Assembly (NCBI GenBank): GCA_016648135.1
Contig: JADDOH010010007.1
Location: 1 to 64,000, forward strand
Source: Agrypnia vestita
Lineage: Eukaryota; Arthropoda; Insecta; Trichoptera; Phryganeidae
Direction: 5' to 3'
Length of the DNA: 64,000 nt
Shown here one piece after another: positions 46,246 through 57,655 of this stretch (position 1 is its first letter; each line of letters begins with the position of its first letter). Under the pieces are notes generated by a model. The model ran no database searches and was not told where the DNA came from. It worked only from the letters and a program-made list of their open reading frames with translations. The position numbers were made by a program, and so were the translations under genes.

Positions 46246-46961
46246 CAATTCGACGGCTCCTACGTATAATATCGTAACCCACAAAATACAATTTTACAGG
46301 AGAAGGATTTGAACATATTTTCGTCCGGTATAAATCTGAATATTGCCCAATTTTTATTATTATTTTTAATTATTTTACTTTATACGGTAGTTTCATAAAT
46401 AATCACAAAAAAGTCGAAATTATGAAAGGTTTTTGTAGAAATGCACTTACGATATTATACTTCGGAAAAGACGCGACGTAAAATATCGTATAAATGACTT
46501 AACAAAATTTAACTTCGGAAAATACGCGACGTAATATATCGTATAATGACTTACAACATTTTACTTCGGAAAAGACGCGACGTAAAATAACGTAAGTGTT
46601 ACATACGATAATTTTCTTATATTTTTTTCTCACGCATATTAACGTAAGTGTTACATACGATAATTATCTTATGTTATTTTCCAACGTACGTTATCGTAAG
46701 TGTTACATATGATAAAATTATCTTATGTTATTTTCCAACGCAAATTAACGTAAGTGTTACATACGATAGTATACTTCGTAAAAAATATGTGATTGTTTGA
46801 GATACAATAAAATACGTCAGAAAAAAACGTTATTTATTGCAAAATATTTTTTTTTTCTTTCTTGGAAATAAAGATATAATTAAATACATATGAAATACAC
46901 AAAAAAACTAAAAATCGTCGATTTGTGGGTTACGATATTATACGTAGGAGCCGTCGAATTG
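46246..46961. mobile_element. 716-bp non-coding element with perfect 40-bp TIRs
   Basis: The left end CAATTCGACGGCTCCTACGT... (46246-46285) and the right end (46922-46961) are exact inverted copies over 40 bp. TA flanks both sides (46244-46245, 46962-46963). Inside lie three units of acttcggaaaa(g/t)acgcgacgta (near 46460, 46511, 46563) and four units of acgtaagtgttacatacgat (near 46590, 46642, 46695, 46748). No coding frame. The perfect TIRs argue for a young insertion. Confidence 0.92.
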
Positions 46962-46963
46962 TA

Positions 46964-48094
46964 TTATCATATTCATCGGCTTTAGCAGCATCACACATAC
47001 ATCACTGCATATTATCGACTTATTTACATTACTGTAATCAAAGCGCAAGTTATCCGGAGATCTAGAATACCACAGATAATCCAGAGATATTCAACATTGG
47101 TACGGATTCAGAATGCTACTGGAATGCTACGGAAATTAGCGCGGCGTAGTAATAATTTCAATGCGGCTAGATCAACAATGCCATTTACCATACTATACTT
47201 ATGCATTCAAGCACTTTAAGAGGTCAAGTGAGCAAGAATATTAATTATTAATTAAATAACTTTATATTGACCACTTGGAGTAACTCTCATTATTAACTAC
47301 CTAATTATTATATTGACTTCAATTATTGAATCAATATAATAATATGAATTACTTTATTGACTAAATAATAATTATATATTGAATTTATGTTCAGACATTT
47401 TTGGGTTCTTTTTTAAAAACACTAAAGCCAATATAATTAATAACCAGATAAATTTTATGAATAGTCCGTTACTTGATATATTTTCCAATTCAGCGTCAGC
47501 TTGTCAATTACCCCCACCATAACCGTAGCCACGCTTCCGTTCAAAAATTGATAGTTTGCTAGAATAAGTAATGTATTGTTATGCGTTCGTCCTGTCGAAT
47601 ATGGTCAAGTGGTCAATACAAAGTTATTTAATTAATTGATAATTATGTCAACCTCAAAGTTAACGCTATAAACATCAAAAATATGAGTAAGAATAGTTAT
47701 TTAGTGGTTATCGTATCTGTAAGGAAAAAAAATTAATTAATAATACTTATTTTTGACATTTCAAATATAGATTTGTTCGAAAACGGTTGCTTAATATTGT
47801 GCAAGTAAATTTATTTATTTATTTAATTAAAAAATCTAAACAGTTTCAATCATTAAAATATTAGAGCACAGTGTACATTGCATAAACCAATTAGAAAGGT
47901 TCACAGATGTTTACGGCGTAGTAATTGAGTACTATATTGGATAAAAGAAAATTTATAACTAGATACAAGGAATTAGATACAAGATACAAGTTATATATTT
48001 CTGAAAGATAGTGAATTCATAAATAAATTCATACCCACCTCCTGGGACGTGAAAGGACATGCTTTGATTTATGAACATACGAATTTCTATTTAT
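46964..48094. other. Intronic DNA, no feature recognised
   Basis: AT-rich; mirror-like ttaattattaattaaataac words at 47240-47360 and 47620-47650, no named feature. Confidence 0.5.
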
Positions 48095-48226
48095 TTATTT
48101 AATATTCATGGAAGACCAACAGCACAACAAAGAAGCATAGAAAACATTGATATAATATAGATGGCCAATCACAGGTCTCCACATTTAAAAATATGTTAGT
48201 AATGATAAATATGTGATGAATTAAAC

Positions 48227-49066
48227 TTGGACATGTTAAGAATTATAAAACAAGAAAGAATAAAAAATTTAAACATAAGAAAAAGAGACTTAATTATAAG
48301 CAGAAAAACATTGGAACAGTTGAAGAAATATATCGACCAAAAGTTTGATAATCTTATGTATGAATTAAATAAAACTATTGAAAGAAAACTCGACCATATT
48401 AATGAGAAGATATCTGGCATAGAAGACATCAAAATATCTATCGAATATCTATCAAGTGAGTACGACCGTCTCAATAAAACTAATATTGAAAACACTGCTC
48501 GTGTTAAAAAACTAGAATCTGAGAATTCAAAGCTTCAAGAAAGTCACCAAAGATTGGAAAAAAAACTGGAAGAAATGGAACAGATAAGCCGCAACTGTAA
48601 CCTCGAGATACAGATGGTGCCTGAAAATCGTCAGGAGAATCTTTTGGACACAGTTTCTAAAATATGCACAAGCGTATCTGCCAACATAAAGAACGATCAA
48701 ATACTGGCGTGCCATCGGGTTCAACGACAATCTAGCACGAGCGCAAGATCACGAAATATTATTGTTCGCCTCCAAAATAGTAGAATCTGGGTTAATATTC
48801 TCTCAGCTGTGAAGACATACAACAAAAATAATGTGTCCAACAAACTTAATGTATCGCACATAGGTCTACAGGGAACTTCCCCGATATATGTCTGTGAGCA
48901 TCTCTCTCCTTACAATAAGACTATACATGCAGCAGCTAGACAAATGGCTAAAAATAAGCAATTTAAATTTGTCTGGACCAAGAATGGAAGAATTTTCCTC
49001 AAGAAAGACGAACAATCGCCAGTTACACCAGTTCCTAACCTGGATGCATTGCAAAATTTTCAATAA
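48227..49066 (+). CDS. LINE ORF1 protein
   Basis: 279 residues, open from end to end. ORF1 proteins of this kind bind the element's RNA as multimers. Residues about 20-115 are charged and heptad-like (KLESENSKLQESHQRLEKKL), a coiled coil. Then comes NLEIQMVPENRQENLLDTV and ILACHRVQ, the start of a domain found in ORF1 of many insect CR1-like LINEs and related to the baculovirus FP25K fold. No CCHC zinc knuckle is visible. The initiating ATG is uncertain: TTG-like and several Met codons lie near the start, and the first ATG (48232-region MLRIIKQ) is an equally good choice. Followed 33 bp later by ORF2. Confidence 0.82.
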   Translation: MDMLRIIKQERIKNLNIRKRDLIISRKTLEQLKKYIDQKFDNLMYELNKTIERKLDHINEKISGIEDIKISIEYLSSEYDRLNKTNIENTARVKKLESENSKLQESHQRLEKKLEEMEQISRNCNLEIQMVPENRQENLLDTVSKICTSVSANIKNDQILACHRVQRQSSTSARSRNIIVRLQNSRIWVNILSAVKTYNKNNVSNKLNVSHIGLQGTSPIYVCEHLSPYNKTIHAAARQMAKNKQFKFVWTKNGRIFLKKDEQSPVTPVPNLDALQNFQ

Positions 49067-49099
49067 ATTAAAGGACTGTCCAGTAAGTGTTAGTTCATA

Positions 49100-51766
49100 A
49101 TGGCTCTTTCTATCTACTATCAGAATGTTCTTGGTCTGAGAACTAAGCTTAATGAGTGTTACATAGAAATTCTAAATAGTGATTATGACATTATTTGCTT
49201 GACGGAGACATGGCTTACTTCAAGGGTGAATAGTGAAGAATTATTCGACGCCAGATATATAGTTTTTAGACGTGATCGAGATAGTTCTCAGTTTGCCAAC
49301 AGGAAAGACGGAGGTGGAGTTCTGTTAGCAACTAAGAAGTCATTCTCAGCATACCAGCGGAAAGATCTCTGTACGGAATTCGAGGACCTCTGGATCTCAA
49401 TCAAAGGAAAAAATAATATTACACCAATCAATATAGGAGTTGTGTATATACCGCCTAATATCTCAGATACAGTATTCAATGAGTATCTTATTAAATGACA
49501 AATTAATTTCCTCAAAACCACTACAAGAACACGTAACATGCTACTTGGCGATTTCAATTTGCCATCTATAACTTGGAATGCAACAACTTCTGGAGCTGGA
49601 CTGACTCCGCTCAGTCCATCTAATTCCAGAGCCAAGGACTTCATGGAGTTCATATCAACAACCAATCTTCAACAATTTAGCTCTATAACCAATTGTAATG
49701 CCAAAATTTTAGATTTAATATTATCTGATACTCCACTACTTGTGTCTTCGGGTACTGCTCTGGTAAGTGTTGACAAATTTCATCCCCCAGTCCAAATAAA
49801 CACAACGATTAACCGAGAAAACTTTTTACAACATAATTCTAACCATACTGCATACAACTTCCGTAAAACTGATTACGCCAAATGTATTAACGACCTAGCT
49901 CAAATTGATTGGTCTCAAATGAATCAACTAAACTGCAACGATTCTCTCAACTTATTTTATAATACATTATGGGAGATAATAGCTCGATACACTCCACAAA
50001 AAAAGATCTTGAATTCAAAATACCCATGTTGGTTTAGCAGTGCTTTAAGACACCAGCTCCGCGAAAAAGAAAAATATAGGAAAAAATACATAAAATACGG
50101 TAATTCTAGAGATAACGATACCTTTTCTATGCTAAGATCTCGCATTAAGAATAGTATTCGTGCCTGCTATCACTCATATATAAATTCTATAGAGGAATCA
50201 TTACATATCGGGACTAAAAAATTATGGGAATACACTAAAACCAAGAAATTCACTAATGCAATCCCTAAAACAATGTTTCTGAGAGAAAAGTATGCTACAT
50301 GCGGTCAAGAAATTTCTGATATCTTTTCAGAATTTTTCGCTTCAGTTTTTGATAATGCTTCTCAACATCACTCATCTGCTCTCATTAACGAATCTCTCGA
50401 TTCACTTTCCTTTATACCACTGCATAAAAATGAAATATTAAAAATTATGAAAGAATTGGATCCCGCCAAGGGCGCAGGACCTGATGGTATTCCTCCACTT
50501 CTTATAAAAAAATGTGCTCACCTTCTTCTAGATCCTATCTATATCATTTTTAGCAAATCTTTAAAAGAAGGAAAGTTTCCCGACTTATGGAAGGTAGCTC
50601 ACATCACACCAATATTTAAGACAGGAAATAAAAGTGACGTTAGTAACTATAGACCTATAAGTAAACTATCTTGTTTTGGAAAGATATTCGAGATTATTTG
50701 CTATAGATACATATTCACCCACTTTCGTCAGACACTTTGCATTAATCAACACGGCTTTGTTCAAAAAAAATCCACAACTACCAACCTGCTTGAGTTTGTG
50801 AGTCAGATTTGCAAATCGTTTGATTCGAGATCTCAAGTGGATGTAATATATACAGATTTCAGCAAGGCGTTTGACAAGGTGAACCATCGTATACTTTTGA
50901 AAAAACTTCATGCTATAGGAATCCACGTCAACTTATTGAGATGGATAGAATCTTACATTTCTCATCGAACTCAAGTGGTTACTGTAAATGGATATGATTC
51001 ATCTCCAGTTTCTATCACCTCAGGAGTTCCTCAAGGTTCTCACCTTGGTCCCTTGTTCTTTCTTATCTTCATAAATGACTTGCCAAATATATTAAGAAAT
51101 AAGTGTCTATTATATGCCGATGATTTAAAAATTTATTCCACCATTCATAGCCTGGAAGATAGTCATCTCCTACAAAGAGATCTGGACGAACTATCAACTT
51201 GGTGTAAAGCAAATAATATGTCACTTAATGCTAAGAAATGTTCATGTATTAGTTTCACTAAAAATATTAAAAAAATAGAATTTGTTTATAAACTGGGTGA
51301 CGTTCCACTCGCTAAAGTCGATTCAATAAGGGATCTGGGCGTCATGCTAGATTCTAAACTCACTGTTAGAAACCACTTTGATAATATCACAAACAAGGCA
51401 TATACTATGTTGGGATTTATCACCAGAATTACTCAAGACTTTAAAAATCCTCAAAGTCTAAAAATTCTCTATACATCACTAGTACGAAGTATATTGGAAT
51501 ATTCGTCAGTTATTTGGTCACCTTATTACACAACACATATTACGAGAATCGAGAGAGTGCAGAAAAAGTTTCTACGTATTTTGTCATACAAAGCTGGTCA
51601 ACACAATAACCTTCACAGCTACGAAGATCGACTTGCCTTTTTCAAGATGCACAAACTTGAGTCCCGACGAAAAATATCCGATCTCATTGTGCTACACAAG
51701 ATTCTCAGCGGAGCTATTGATTCTCTCTGTCTATCTGATATAAATTTGCATGTTAAACCCGTATAA
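49100..51766 (+). pseudogene. LINE ORF2, endonuclease-reverse transcriptase, one stop
   Basis: 888 codons in one frame, interrupted once by TGA at 49496-49498 (codon 133) in the endonuclease. APE-type endonuclease marks: YYQNVLGLRTK, LTETWL, GVVYIPP, then after the stop LLGDFNLPSITW and a changed SDH-like VDKFHPP. Reverse transcriptase marks: NYRPISKLSCFGKIFE, motif A YTDFSKAFD, motif B GVPQGSHLGPLFF, motif C YADD at about residues 672-675, then DLGVMLDSKL. The tail SILEYSSVIWSPYY and IERVQKKFLRIL is typical for CR1-like LINEs. Apart from the stop the protein looks intact, so the copy is young but probably dead. Confidence 0.92.
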
Positions 51767-52278
51767 GAAACCCTGAGTTCTTCAGAATAAGTCAGCACAC
51801 TAATAATGTCGGTTACTTTTCTCCCATTACAAGGTTGTGTCGCACATATAATTTGTATTGTGCCGACCCTAACATTGATGCTGATATTCTTGCAGACACG
51901 TTATCTTCGTTCAAAAACTCACTCATACACAACATCCATTTTCTAAACGACGACATGAACCTATAGATCATTAAATACTAATCGCACTACACTCAAACAC
52001 AAATATATAATATACATAAATGTACATGTGAAATATAATTAATTACAAAAATACATGTTACTAGAGCATGCCGAAGACACTTGTAATTGGGATAATGGGC
52101 ATAGTCTTCACTACAATGTTTATTATCTGAGTGTCATGTACCCATTATCCTGTTAGTGTCTCTAATAAAAAAAAAAAAAATAATTAAAAAAAAAAAAAAT
52201 AATAACTATCTATGTTATTTAAAAAAAAAATTATTCTGTATATTTGTCCATAAGGGCGTTAAATAAATAAATAAATAT

Positions 52279-53294
52279 AATAGAATCAAAAATGATCTTA
52301 CTCGTGTGAGATCAGCATTAATTAACCATTACTGAATACTATTTTTAAATAAATATTTATCACAAATATAGCCTTATTACTATATTCTTTTTAATTTTGC
52401 TATTGCTTTGGTAATCAAAAATATCTACACGTTGTTACTATCCATATATACGATTCTTTACATATATTCTTTTAACTTTCACTATTGCTTTTGTTTTCAA
52501 TAATATCTACTGTTTTTACTACCCACATTTTATTTTTATATCCTCAATTAAATGATTCGTTTTCAAGTTATGTAGTATTTTGTTTTAAATTTAATTATTT
52601 TGTTCTCCCTATAGTGCAAGCTGCTCATCTCGGCTCAGGTTCTTCCTAGTGAGATGAGCGACTCCTTTTCCCGTCGGCATGTATCAAGAACAAGATGAAT
52701 AATAAAAAATAAAAATAGCCTTGGAGTCACATAATCTTTAATTCAGATTCATCCCGTAATATAATAATAAAATAATATATTTTTCAATTTGGTGTTTACG
52801 TGTTATATTTCGGGATGCCTTGGCGTTCTGCAATATGTGCAAATAGAGATTGAAACGGGGAGATTGAAGGCGGGCGAGCAACTCGAAATCAGGTAAAACT
52901 TCTAGGGGTGATGGCTCACAACGATTGCCGGGAAACATCCTCGTTTAGCTCGCGTGTTTCCGTTTCCGTGCCGCACGAGACGGTCGCCGCCGCCGTCACG
53001 TGCAGTCGCGTGTCCGCGGGGGGCGGTGTTGCGCGCGGCAGTACCCTCGATACGAGAGGTTCCGTAATGGCTGTTCGCGGCTGGCGACGCGACCCACCCC
53101 CGGCGTCAGCGAAGTTCGCCAAACCGGCGGAGAAGCCTTAACGATAGCATTTCTCAACGCGAATGTATCTGGTGATTTCTGCAACGCTTAGTAATTGCAG
53201 TTAATATAAAGCTAAAAACACTTATTTATCAAGATATATTATCTATATGTAGATGTCTCGTTCAGACGAAGCTATATGTACATACGAAAGTCTA
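52279..53294. other. Intronic DNA with a GC-rich, CpG-rich island at 52913-53140
   Basis: The island (cgccgccgccgtcacgtgca, gcggggggcggtgttgcgcg) is unique in the window and ends abruptly on both sides. Frames of 60-77 codons in it have no domain. Regulatory CpG island or unrecognised exon are both possible. Confidence 0.5.
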
Positions 53295-53714
53295 TTTTTA
53301 ACTTCCTTTCTTTTAACTCGTGGCGTCTGCTTGCTTGGTTGCTTGACGAAAAAACTTTGTATCGATTTTTACCCTTTTCCCGTGATCCAATCGGGGCTGA
53401 AACTTTGCAAGCAGACTCGTGGCGACAATCAAGAAGATCTATCAAATTTTCGTTAAAAAATTAATAAATTTTTGGATTTTTCAAATTTTTAATGGTTTTT
53501 TCATACAACTTATTAAGTTGTATGAAAATATTTCAACGCGTTTGGTAGACGCGAAACCTGATTATAGTATAATTTTGGATTTTTGGAAATTTTTTATGAC
53601 TCCCTTTCGTAGCGTCGCTCAACCGAAGCCCAACGCGTAGGTTAAGCGCCAAACCAGTTTCCACTAGTAAATGAGAAAGGGAGTATAATAAAAACTTGGT
53701 TTTTATGGGTTACT
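53295..53714 (-). repeat. Family X, full-length inverted copy
   Basis: Inverse of the family: ...gtggcgtctgcttgcttg, tgatccaatcggggctgaaa, aaatgagaaagggagtataa and ttggtttttatgggtta. Contains the inverse of the METGLALNLR frame region. Confidence 0.75.
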
Positions 53715-53809
53715 TTAAATTTTCTTTGTTTTTAATTTAATTTATTATTTGTTTTAATGAATGTCTTTTTTTAATTTTCTAAATTATTTAAAAAATTATT
53801 GCTGAAGTT

Positions 53810-54310
53810 CTTGATTACACAAAATTATTGGAAAAATTTATAGAATTGGACTAGTAGTTAAATTTAATTGATTTTTAATAATATTTTGTTTACTTTTACA
53901 TGCTTTGCTATTTTCTAATGATTCTAAATTATTCAATTTCAGACCAAAATTATTTATGTGTAAAATAGAAAGTCCTAAATCTTTATCAAAACCGTGATCA
54001 TTTTCTAATAAATGATTTGCAAATTCAGAAAAACCATGATTATTCAGATGCTCTTAGACTCTTATATTAAGATAACGGCCGGTTTTTTCAATATAAAACG
54101 CTGTACAAACTTTGCACGAAAATTTATAAACACCTGAATTGTTAAATTCATTATCTTTGTCTTTTGAATTTATGAGGAGTTTCCCTATATTATTATTTGT
54201 ATAAAATGCAGGTCTAATATTTTTCGGTAGATGTTTTGAAATTTGATTCGAAAATGTATTAATATATAAAATTCTTCGCCAATAATCATTATTATCTGTG
54301 AATTGTATAA
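53810..54310 (-). pseudogene. Penelope-like element: GIY-YIG endonuclease remnant
   Basis: On the minus strand, from about 54230, the frame reads PAFYTNNNIGKLLINSKDKD, then SGVYKFSCKVCTAFYI and EKTGRYLNIRV, a stop (TAA), EHLNNHGFSEFANHLLEND and LGLSILHINN. GVYK...FYIG.TGR...EHL..H..FA.HL is the GIY-YIG nuclease at the C-terminus of Penelope-like reverse transcriptases; the FYI-E change removes the G of YIG. The reverse transcriptase itself is not recognisable upstream. A dead, 5'-truncated copy. Confidence 0.8.
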
Positions 54311-54499
54311 AAATTGGTTAGTTATATTTTTCTTTAAATAATTTTTTAAAATTTTACCAATAATTCTGTACTGTATCCATTATCAAATGCGATTTGTTTA
54401 ATTTTGATTAAATTTGATTTAATTCAATTTAAAAATTAGAGTGAGACAGACGATGGATCATGAATGAAAACCCGAGTGTTTATGTGATAGGGGGTGATT

Positions 54500-54590
54500 A
54501 GATGTACTATGTCTTTTTTGGTGTTTAAAGGGCTTACGACATATCGTACGACTGGCTTAAGTGAACACTTTACACAGTGTAACTTTCACC
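54500..54590 (-). repeat. Family W copy
   Basis: ttggtgtttaaagggcttac, gacatatcgtacgactggct and taagtgaacactttacac are the inverse of the W left end. Confidence 0.55.
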
Positions 54591-54599
54591 AATTCCACC

Positions 54600-54960
54600 T
54601 ATAATACCACATCATCATCCGATAGCCACAAAAGTTACACGAGGCAGCAGTTTCTGCGGACGAAGCGCTTTCCAGACACGCATGTTGACATACAATTATT
54701 CTCAGTGATCAGAAGGAAACAAACAATGACGAAGCGTGAACTCAATTGAATCACGAGTGTCTACGTCTTCAAGAAACAGACCTGCTGATAACGCGTTGCT
54801 CGGGCGACCAAAACGGGGACAAAGAGTGAAGTCGTTGGAACCGTCAACGATTGCCGACTAGACACAAAGTTGCACGAGGCAACAGAGTCCGCTGATGAGA
54901 CGGTTCCAAAACGACAAAAGAATAAACCAAGTATAAAATAATTGCCTGTTCCAAGCAAGA
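54600..54960. repeat. Two diverged direct repeats before the CRE array
   Basis: gccacaaaagttacacgaggcagcag at about 54623 recurs as gacacaaagttgcacgaggcaacag at about 54866, with similar neighbours (gcggacgaagcg/gctgatgagacg). Less AT-rich than the intron; no coding frame supported. Confidence 0.5.
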
Positions 54961-54961
54961 G

Positions 54962-55445
54962 GACACGCCGTGACGTCACTTCCACTTGTACACAATGACT
55001 ACGGACAACGGAACGACCATGCAGTAGCACACAGCACTCGCGATACCAACGTCTCGCCGCGCATCAGGATTCTACGCCGTGACGTCACCTCTACGCGCGG
55101 ACCGAGTAACTGCAACGGACAACGGAACGCCAACGCAAAACTAGGCAGCCGCTACGTCTGGATCTCCAACAAGCCTCTACAACGTCTCGCCGCGCATTAG
55201 GATTCTACGCCGTGACGTCACCTCTACGCGCGGACCGAGTAACTGCAACGGACAATGGAACGCCAACGTAAAACTAGGCAGCCGCTACGTCTGGATCTCC
55301 AACAAGCCTCTACAACGTCTCGCCGCGCATTAGGATTCTACGCCGTGACGTCACCTCTACGCGCGGACCGAGTAACTGCAACGGACAGCGGAACGCCAAC
55401 GCAAAACTACGCAGCCGCTACGTCTGGATCTCCAACAAGCCTCTA
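54962..55445 (+). repeat. GC-rich tandem array, 133-bp unit, one CRE per unit
   Basis: caacgtctcgccgcgcat begins at 55047, 55180 and 55313, exactly 133 bp apart, the units differing at only a few sites. A partial, diverged unit precedes them. Each has the CREB/ATF palindrome TGACGTCA (54971, 55080, 55213, 55346). As 133 is not a multiple of 3, the open frames through it are not coding. Confidence 0.9.
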
Positions 55446-55481
55446 CCAGCATCATCATCAGCTCGGAGTCTCTATTATGCA

Positions 55482-55525
55482 CACTGTATATTAGGGACTT
55501 GTGAATAATATACAGTGTGCCTAAT
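55482..55525. repeat. Hairpin next to the tandem array
   Basis: GCACACTGTATATTA and TAATATACAGTGTGC are exact inverted copies (15-bp arms) around gggacttgtgaa. Confidence 0.75.
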
Positions 55526-56340
55526 ATATATAATAATACTTAGACTCAGAATATACCAATAGAATTAATTACAGTTTAATGGACTAAATTTGTACTTATG
55601 TTTTGTTCCCCATGAATTATATATACTTATTTATTTTAAAGTGTCCTAATTATTGTTCATTTCCCTTTAAAATATATATTGATTTTATCTTTTATATTTA
55701 TTTTTTGGTTTATTTTATCTTCTTATCTTATTTATCTGGTATATTGATTTAATTATCTTTATTTTACTCTATTACCAATTTGTTAAAGGTTTCTAATTAT
55801 TACTGTTTGATTGTGTACTAATCATCGTTTATATATATTGTTCATTTCTATTATTAATTTATGTTATATTGTTGTAAAAGCCCACTAGAAGAACAAGAAC
55901 AAGAAAAGAACAAAAGAGAAGAACAAGAAAATTAAAATTAAATAAAAAAATAAAATAAAGCATCAGACCACTCTCTCACATTCAACCCTAAAAATCTATC
56001 AAATTTTTGGAAGTTGTATATATACTTAATTTGCACACCTTGTTTCATATGCGAGTTGTATTTTTACTGCCGCTACCTTTGGTTGAAATTTATCATTCCC
56101 AGATATCGCCTTTGGTGTATTTTTGATTGTATTTTTTTTAAAGCTATGTTCTTTTCATATATATATGACATTCTTGCAAATTATTAACTTTACACTTATT
56201 TACATTGAACACTGAAAGGACCAACGTTCCTCGTATTGTTTCGATTACTACAAATGCTGATTTTATTATTTAAACATTAGCCTTTTTAGTATCGTATATT
56301 ACTTAAATTGTACTAAAAAGTAAAAAAAATAATTTTCGGC
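55526..56340. other. Intronic DNA, no feature recognised
   Basis: AT-rich; an A/GAA-rich stretch at 55885-55960 could be the tail of a lost retroelement. Confidence 0.45.
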
Positions 56341-56344
56341 CAAA

Positions 56345-56525
56345 AAATGTTTGCCTCACTCTCCAAATAAAAGCGTGGGCGTTTTCACTCCATCAACAGA
56401 ATTCTGAAGTCTATATCAATATCGTAAGCGCCCACCAAATTAACATGAGGAACAAGTAATAAATATTACAATATGTAATATGTTTTATTTGGAGAGCGAG
56501 GCAAAATTTATTTTTTTACTTTTTA
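56345..56525. repeat. GCCTCACT repeat with inverted arms
   Basis: tttgcctcactctccaaata (56350) and tatttggagagcgaggcaaa (56485) are inverted copies. Between them lie cgtgggcgttttcactccat and atatcaatatcgtaagcgcc, shared with 25255-25440. Confidence 0.65.
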
Positions 56526-57066
56526 GTATGTACATTTAAATATAAGTGTGGGTTTTTAAAAAAAATTCGTGTGATATAATTATTGAAAGAGCAAGACTGT
56601 CAGAGAACAGACGAGAAAAATGCAATCAACAGACAACTCTAACACAATAAAGTATAGAACGTAGTGCAGTCGCCATTAAAGACTTATTTATTACCTATAA
56701 AACTCAAGTGCCAGAGCGGATATGTTATATTCCTATCGGAGTTCTTCTTTTGGACGGATAAAATCAAAACGAAACGAGCGATCAATTGAAAGTTTACGAG
56801 TCCACAATGTTTACGTTCGTCGAGGAAACGGAAGAACATTATTCACGTCGGGTGCAACCCCGATTATCCGGGGCAATGCGGTGGGGGCAGGGGGCAATCC
56901 TAGTTACGCTAAGTTACTGCCGTGTGCGAAAGACAGAGACAGAGCGACGTCTGGACAGACGATCGGCGACAGAAGTGATTTGACTGGGGCCGCGAAAATT
57001 CTATTGTGTGTACCCACATACTATGTATGTTTATTATTCTAGATCATCTTAACAATACTACAAAAA
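56526..57066. other. Intronic DNA, GC-richer at 56820-57000
   Basis: The GC-richer block (gtcgggtgcaaccccgatta, gcggtgggggcagggggcaa) is unique in the window. A 106-codon frame covers it without any domain. Confidence 0.45.
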
Positions 57067-57655
57067 TCCAAATTGTAATAATTTCTGTCTGTCCGTCTAT
57101 CTGTTCTCGTAACTTCGTGTAATGTTGATCTGATTCAACTCCCTAGCGGGAAATTCAGCAGATCAAGTTGAAGCCGATTGCTCACAACGCAGAAGTCGTC
57201 TGTGTTATGAACGAGGAAAATGTGCATAAAATTTGACGTAGGCCTGTATGAGAAATGTTGGTAAAAATGTCATAATTAGTAAATAGTTAGCCATGTTACA
57301 TGCTCCGCCGACTCTGTAATACTTGTAATGTAGTTATACTTCTTCGAACAAAAAAATTTCAATAGAAACACTTTCCTTATCATTTCATATATATCAATGA
57401 ACAAATAATGCCCTCAATAAAAAAAATTGCGATACTTGTAAAAAAAAATTTACCCATTTTATGTCTACAATAACATACATGAAATTTATCCAATTCCCTC
57501 TACTGGTTTCCACATGGGAATTGACGGGTTAACTTCTTTATAGTAAAAAAAAAATTATTTCCTTACTTTTTTTTTATTGTATTTTTTTCTTTTTTAAACT
57601 TTTTTTCTTAGGAACCGACATGTAAAAGTACCTCATTTTTGACGGGTTAGATAGT
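57067..57655 (+). mobile_element. Helitron-like family V, long copy
   Basis: A|TCCAAATTGTAATAAT, a (CTGT)n run, cgtaacttcgtgtaa, then about 400 bp not in other copies, and the end aggaaccgacatgtaaaag, tttttgacgggttaGATAG|T. The terminal CTAG is changed to ATAG. Confidence 0.55.

Larger units (their letters stand above)
48095..52200 (+). mobile_element. CR1/Daphne-like LINE, nearly full length
   Basis: It has a short 5' region from about 48095, ORF1, a 33-bp gap, ORF2 with endonuclease and reverse transcriptase, a 3' UTR and A-rich tails from 52165. Its 3' UTR recurs at 16306-16781 and its 5' region, inverted, at 20878-21005. A second tail-like string (ttaaataaataaataaat) at 52260-52278 may mark another element or the true end. 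Target duplications were not found with confidence. Confidence 0.88.

Noticed and set aside
54970..55494. Open frames through the 133-bp array
   Set aside because: The unit is not a multiple of three, so the frame changes in every unit; composition of the repeat explains the openness.
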